Below the pieces are notes generated by a model. It made no database searches, was not told where the DNA came from, and was given only the letters and a program-made list of their open reading frames with translations. From a virus: 40,427 nucleotides of DNA. Position numbers and translations under genes: made by a program. Location: the IMG/VR virus record IMGVR_UViG_3300021335_000034, positions 1-40,427 of that record. One strand, 5' to 3'. Shown here in pieces: positions 38,399 to 40,427 of this stretch (within the stretch, counting starts at the first letter, position 1; each line of letters begins with the position of its first letter).

Positions 38399-40427
38399 CA
38401 GCCTCGAATCGTCCAGTTACCGGCAGTGTCAAAGCCATCGGCAAGCTCAAGAATATCTGAGCTGTTGGTTGGCATGTGGACTGCTTCTATTGTAAATGTA
38501 CCTTCTTCCGTTGGCGTGATCCGCTCGATCTGATACGTGCGGACCTGAGTGCTGGGTAGCTTAACCGTAAAAACAATGCCAGTTGGTGAGCCAGTCTTGC
38601 CGCTATCGCTGACAGTCAGAGTGGCATCGGCTGGTTCGGTATCAGCGTCACCGTTCCAGGCAATGACGGTATGGGTGCCGTCGGTGAGCGTTTTGGTGCT
38701 GACCAGTGCGCCCTCGGGTGTGACGACGCCGTTATTAAACTCGTCGTACTCGGTGGCATCCATGCCGACTTTGATGTAATCACCTGGCGCCATAGCCATC
38801 AACACACCTTCATGCGTTGTGGTGAAGCTGATGGTGTGCGTCGGAATGCGACGCATCCTGATCACGAACTTGGCAGCATCAATCGCGTGGTCACGACTGG
38901 TGCAGTAGTCCGACATATCAATGGTTTCGAGCGCCACGCTAGAGCTGGCGGATGATTCACGTACCAGCACCTCGCGCACAGTCGGGAACATGCCGGGGTT
39001 GTCGTAGTTGGTGCTGACTCGCTCTTCGCGGTAACGAACGGAAACCTGAATCGGATCGCGTTCCTCGGGGTCGAAATATTGCAGCTTAAAGCTGTTTTCG
39101 ACGATGTTGCCTGCGGTGAACAGACCCTTGACTGTTACCGCATCGAATTGCAGCGCTGGCCGCAGGAAAAACTTGCCGTCTGATTCGCCGAAGATCAGCA
39201 GATGCGTGGCAGCAACATCAGCGCACCACTGCCGGATGTTGACTTGATCCCCAATAACGCCGTCGTAGAAATACTTGCGGGTGTAACACCAGTCCGCTGC
39301 ATCTTCGAACTCAGTCAGGTTGATCATGTCATCGGTGATTAGATCGCCACGTCCATAGGTTGTATTGGTCAGCAGATCCAGCACGATGTCAGGGAACAAA
39401 TGCGTCGCTCCAGTGGTCAAGCTGTCACGTAATCTGCGGCAGGTTTTGCCGCCAGTGACGTAGCAGCTGAATTGGTTGAACTGCTGCCACTCAACCGAAG
39501 AATTGATGTTGACGCCGATCAAGGCAAGATTGTCATAGGTTGGTGCAGAATCGTTTGTGACGATTTCGTTCATGTAAACAATCTCGTGCTCTGGGCCGCT
39601 TTCCGCTGAAGTCGTGATCTCCTCAAAGATGAATTTCTCGGCCAGCTTGCCCCAGGTGTCGATCAGTGACGTGTCGCCGTTGCTGTAGTCGACATCGCTT
39701 TGCGGATAGTTAAGCTGCCCTGATGCAGATGGCCTACGACCAACCGTGATCGCAAATGTGTCAGCGCTGTTAGTCACCGACACGCCAGTAAACATCACGC
39801 CAACACTACCGGTTTCGGTGATGTTGACAATCGTACCAAATGCGTAGCTTGCGTCTAATACGTAAAGCGTCTTGCCGCTTGAATGATTCCGCACTTCGTA
39901 ACCGGATACAGGCTCGAACTGGAACTCCCATTGCTTGATACTGGGCATGTTGAGCTGAATGTAATTAAATATCGGTTGCGATGTTGCGCTACGCACTCCA
40001 TAAAGATTTGCAAATGCTGTGAACGCACCAGTGCTGCCTGCGACTCTGTAACTAATCTTGAAGAAGCTATAACGCTCAGAACTGGTGGAGATCGTGTTGG
40101 AACGATGGACGTCGGTGTAGAGCGCTGTGCCTTCGTTCAGGACATCATCCTTGTAATCAAGGCAAGCGCGGTTATCGCACTCGGTAAAACCCTTGGCTGA
40201 GTTGAAATTGGTGATGCCATTGATGCGGATGCCAAGCGTTGACTTCAGGCCAAACTCAACCACTTTGCATGGTCTTGTCGTAGATACGCTGCCGATCGCG
40301 CAACGCATGATGTGCCCGTCTGTGGTGGCGACGTTTCGCGGTTCAGGATTGCTCCCAGCATCGAGCTGGTCCATCCATGTATCGCCATCCTTTTCTATCT
40401 GCGCTTGCGCGCTGGTACTACCCACGC
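38398..40427 (-). CDS. Tail tip / host-specificity protein, C-terminal part
   Basis: This is the 3' part of the gene that begins at 2149. The last 144 bases of the window repeat the first 144, and the reading frame is the same in both copies. The apparent ATG at 40425 is therefore not a real start but a codon inside the 1344-aa protein. The C-terminal part is rich in beta-strand-like sequence and contains a stretch (near 39310-39060) typical of gpJ-like tail hub proteins, with a conserved Trp-Cys-rich region. It is followed at 38398 by the 135-aa minor tail gene, which starts at the base where this gene stops. It probably forms the tail hub and tip at the distal end of the tube. Confidence 0.82.
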   Translation of the reverse strand, partial: VGSTSAQAQIEKDGDTWMDQLDAGSNPEPRNVATTDGHIMRCAIGSVSTTRPCKVVEFGLKSTLGIRINGITNFNSAKGFTECDNRACLDYKDDVLNEGTALYTDVHRSNTISTSSERYSFFKISYRVAGSTGAFTAFANLYGVRSATSQPIFNYIQLNMPSIKQWEFQFEPVSGYEVRNHSSGKTLYVLDASYAFGTIVNITETGSVGVMFTGVSVTNSADTFAITVGRRPSASGQLNYPQSDVDYSNGDTSLIDTWGKLAEKFIFEEITTSAESGPEHEIVYMNEIVTNDSAPTYDNLALIGVNINSSVEWQQFNQFSCYVTGGKTCRRLRDSLTTGATHLFPDIVLDLLTNTTYGRGDLITDDMINLTEFEDAADWCYTRKYFYDGVIGDQVNIRQWCADVAATHLLIFGESDGKFFLRPALQFDAVTVKGLFTAGNIVENSFKLQYFDPEERDPIQVSVRYREERVSTNYDNPGMFPTVREVLVRESSASSSVALETIDMSDYCTSRDHAIDAAKFVIRMRRIPTHTISFTTTHEGVLMAMAPGDYIKVGMDATEYDEFNNGVVTPEGALVSTKTLTDGTHTVIAWNGDADTEPADATLTVSDSGKTGSPTGIVFTVKLPSTQVRTYQIERITPTEEGTFTIEAVHMPTNSSDILELADGFDTAGNWTIRG
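40284..40427. repeat. Terminal direct repeat, right copy (circularity overlap)
   Basis: This is the right copy of the 144-bp overlap. The three mismatches against the left copy lie in its last 18 bases and all change an amino acid of the tail-tip protein (Ser to Ala, Asn to Ser, Val to Gly, left to right copy). They point to mixed variants in the sequenced population or to low-quality contig ends. Confidence 0.9.

Noticed and set aside
40284-40427. Long terminal repeats of a mobile element or short direct terminal repeats used for packaging
   Set aside because: The repeat lies in the middle of a tail gene and restores its frame on joining. This fits an assembly overlap; the cut point has no features of a packaging end.
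1-40427. tRNA genes, rRNA or insertion sequences
   Set aside because: No cloverleaf with a clear anticodon arm and T-loop, no rRNA-like stretch and no transposase motifs were seen by eye. A tRNAscan-SE run would settle the tRNA question.

Overview
This window is a complete or near-complete genome of a tailed double-stranded DNA phage with a long non-contractile tail (siphovirus type). It probably infects a cyanobacterium, most likely a picocyanobacterium of the Synechococcus/Cyanobium kind. The phage call rests on a full set of packaging, head, neck, tail and lysis genes, including a tape-measure protein and a frameshifted pair of tail assembly chaperones. The host guess rests on a phage-encoded sigma-70 factor of the cyanobacterial group-2 type, the ThyX/Dcd/DUF3310 gene set and tail-fibre families common in cyanophages. 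It is an inference. No integrase, repressor or tRNA gene was recognised, so a lytic life style is likely but not proven.

The two ends of the window repeat each other (1-144 and 40284-40427). One gene is cut by the window ends and is restored in frame when they are joined, so the molecule is circular or circularly permuted with a unit length of 40,283 bp. On the circle there are two large transcription blocks. The plus block (about 20182-28498) carries recombination, nucleotide and regulatory genes: RusA resolvase, a cytosine-methylase-like protein, a RecE-like PD-(D/E)XK exonuclease, a DUF1071 annealing protein, a small SSB-like protein, ThyX, DUF3310, a metallophosphoesterase, an HNH nuclease and the sigma factor. 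Nearly everything else is on the minus strand.

The minus block starts near 20151 with small early genes and a lambda-O-like replication initiator (19049-19852) that has iteron-like palindromes inside its own coding sequence. It continues through terminase (17919-16107), portal, MuF-like protein, scaffold, capsid, neck, tail tube, chaperones, tape measure and tail tip. It then passes through the window end to more tail genes, a pectate-lyase-fold tailspike, a second fibre, the holin-like and endolysin genes and a dCTP deaminase (28821). No DNA polymerase, helicase or primase was seen, so replication probably uses the host replisome, recruited by the initiator. An AP2-HNH homing endonuclease (31339-31842) interrupts the minus block on the plus strand.

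The least expected signal is a small family of leader elements at four or five transcription starts, on both strands. Each has a promoter, then a short hairpin placed to lie at the very 5' end of the mRNA, then an ACCACCCC/ACCACACA-type single-stranded tract, then the start codon with no Shine-Dalgarno sequence. Other unusual points are a C-terminal peptide (IISPEDF) shared by two unrelated replication/recombination-region proteins with only synonymous DNA differences, a C-terminal domain shared by two adjacent host-contact proteins, and a tandem gene duplication among the head genes.
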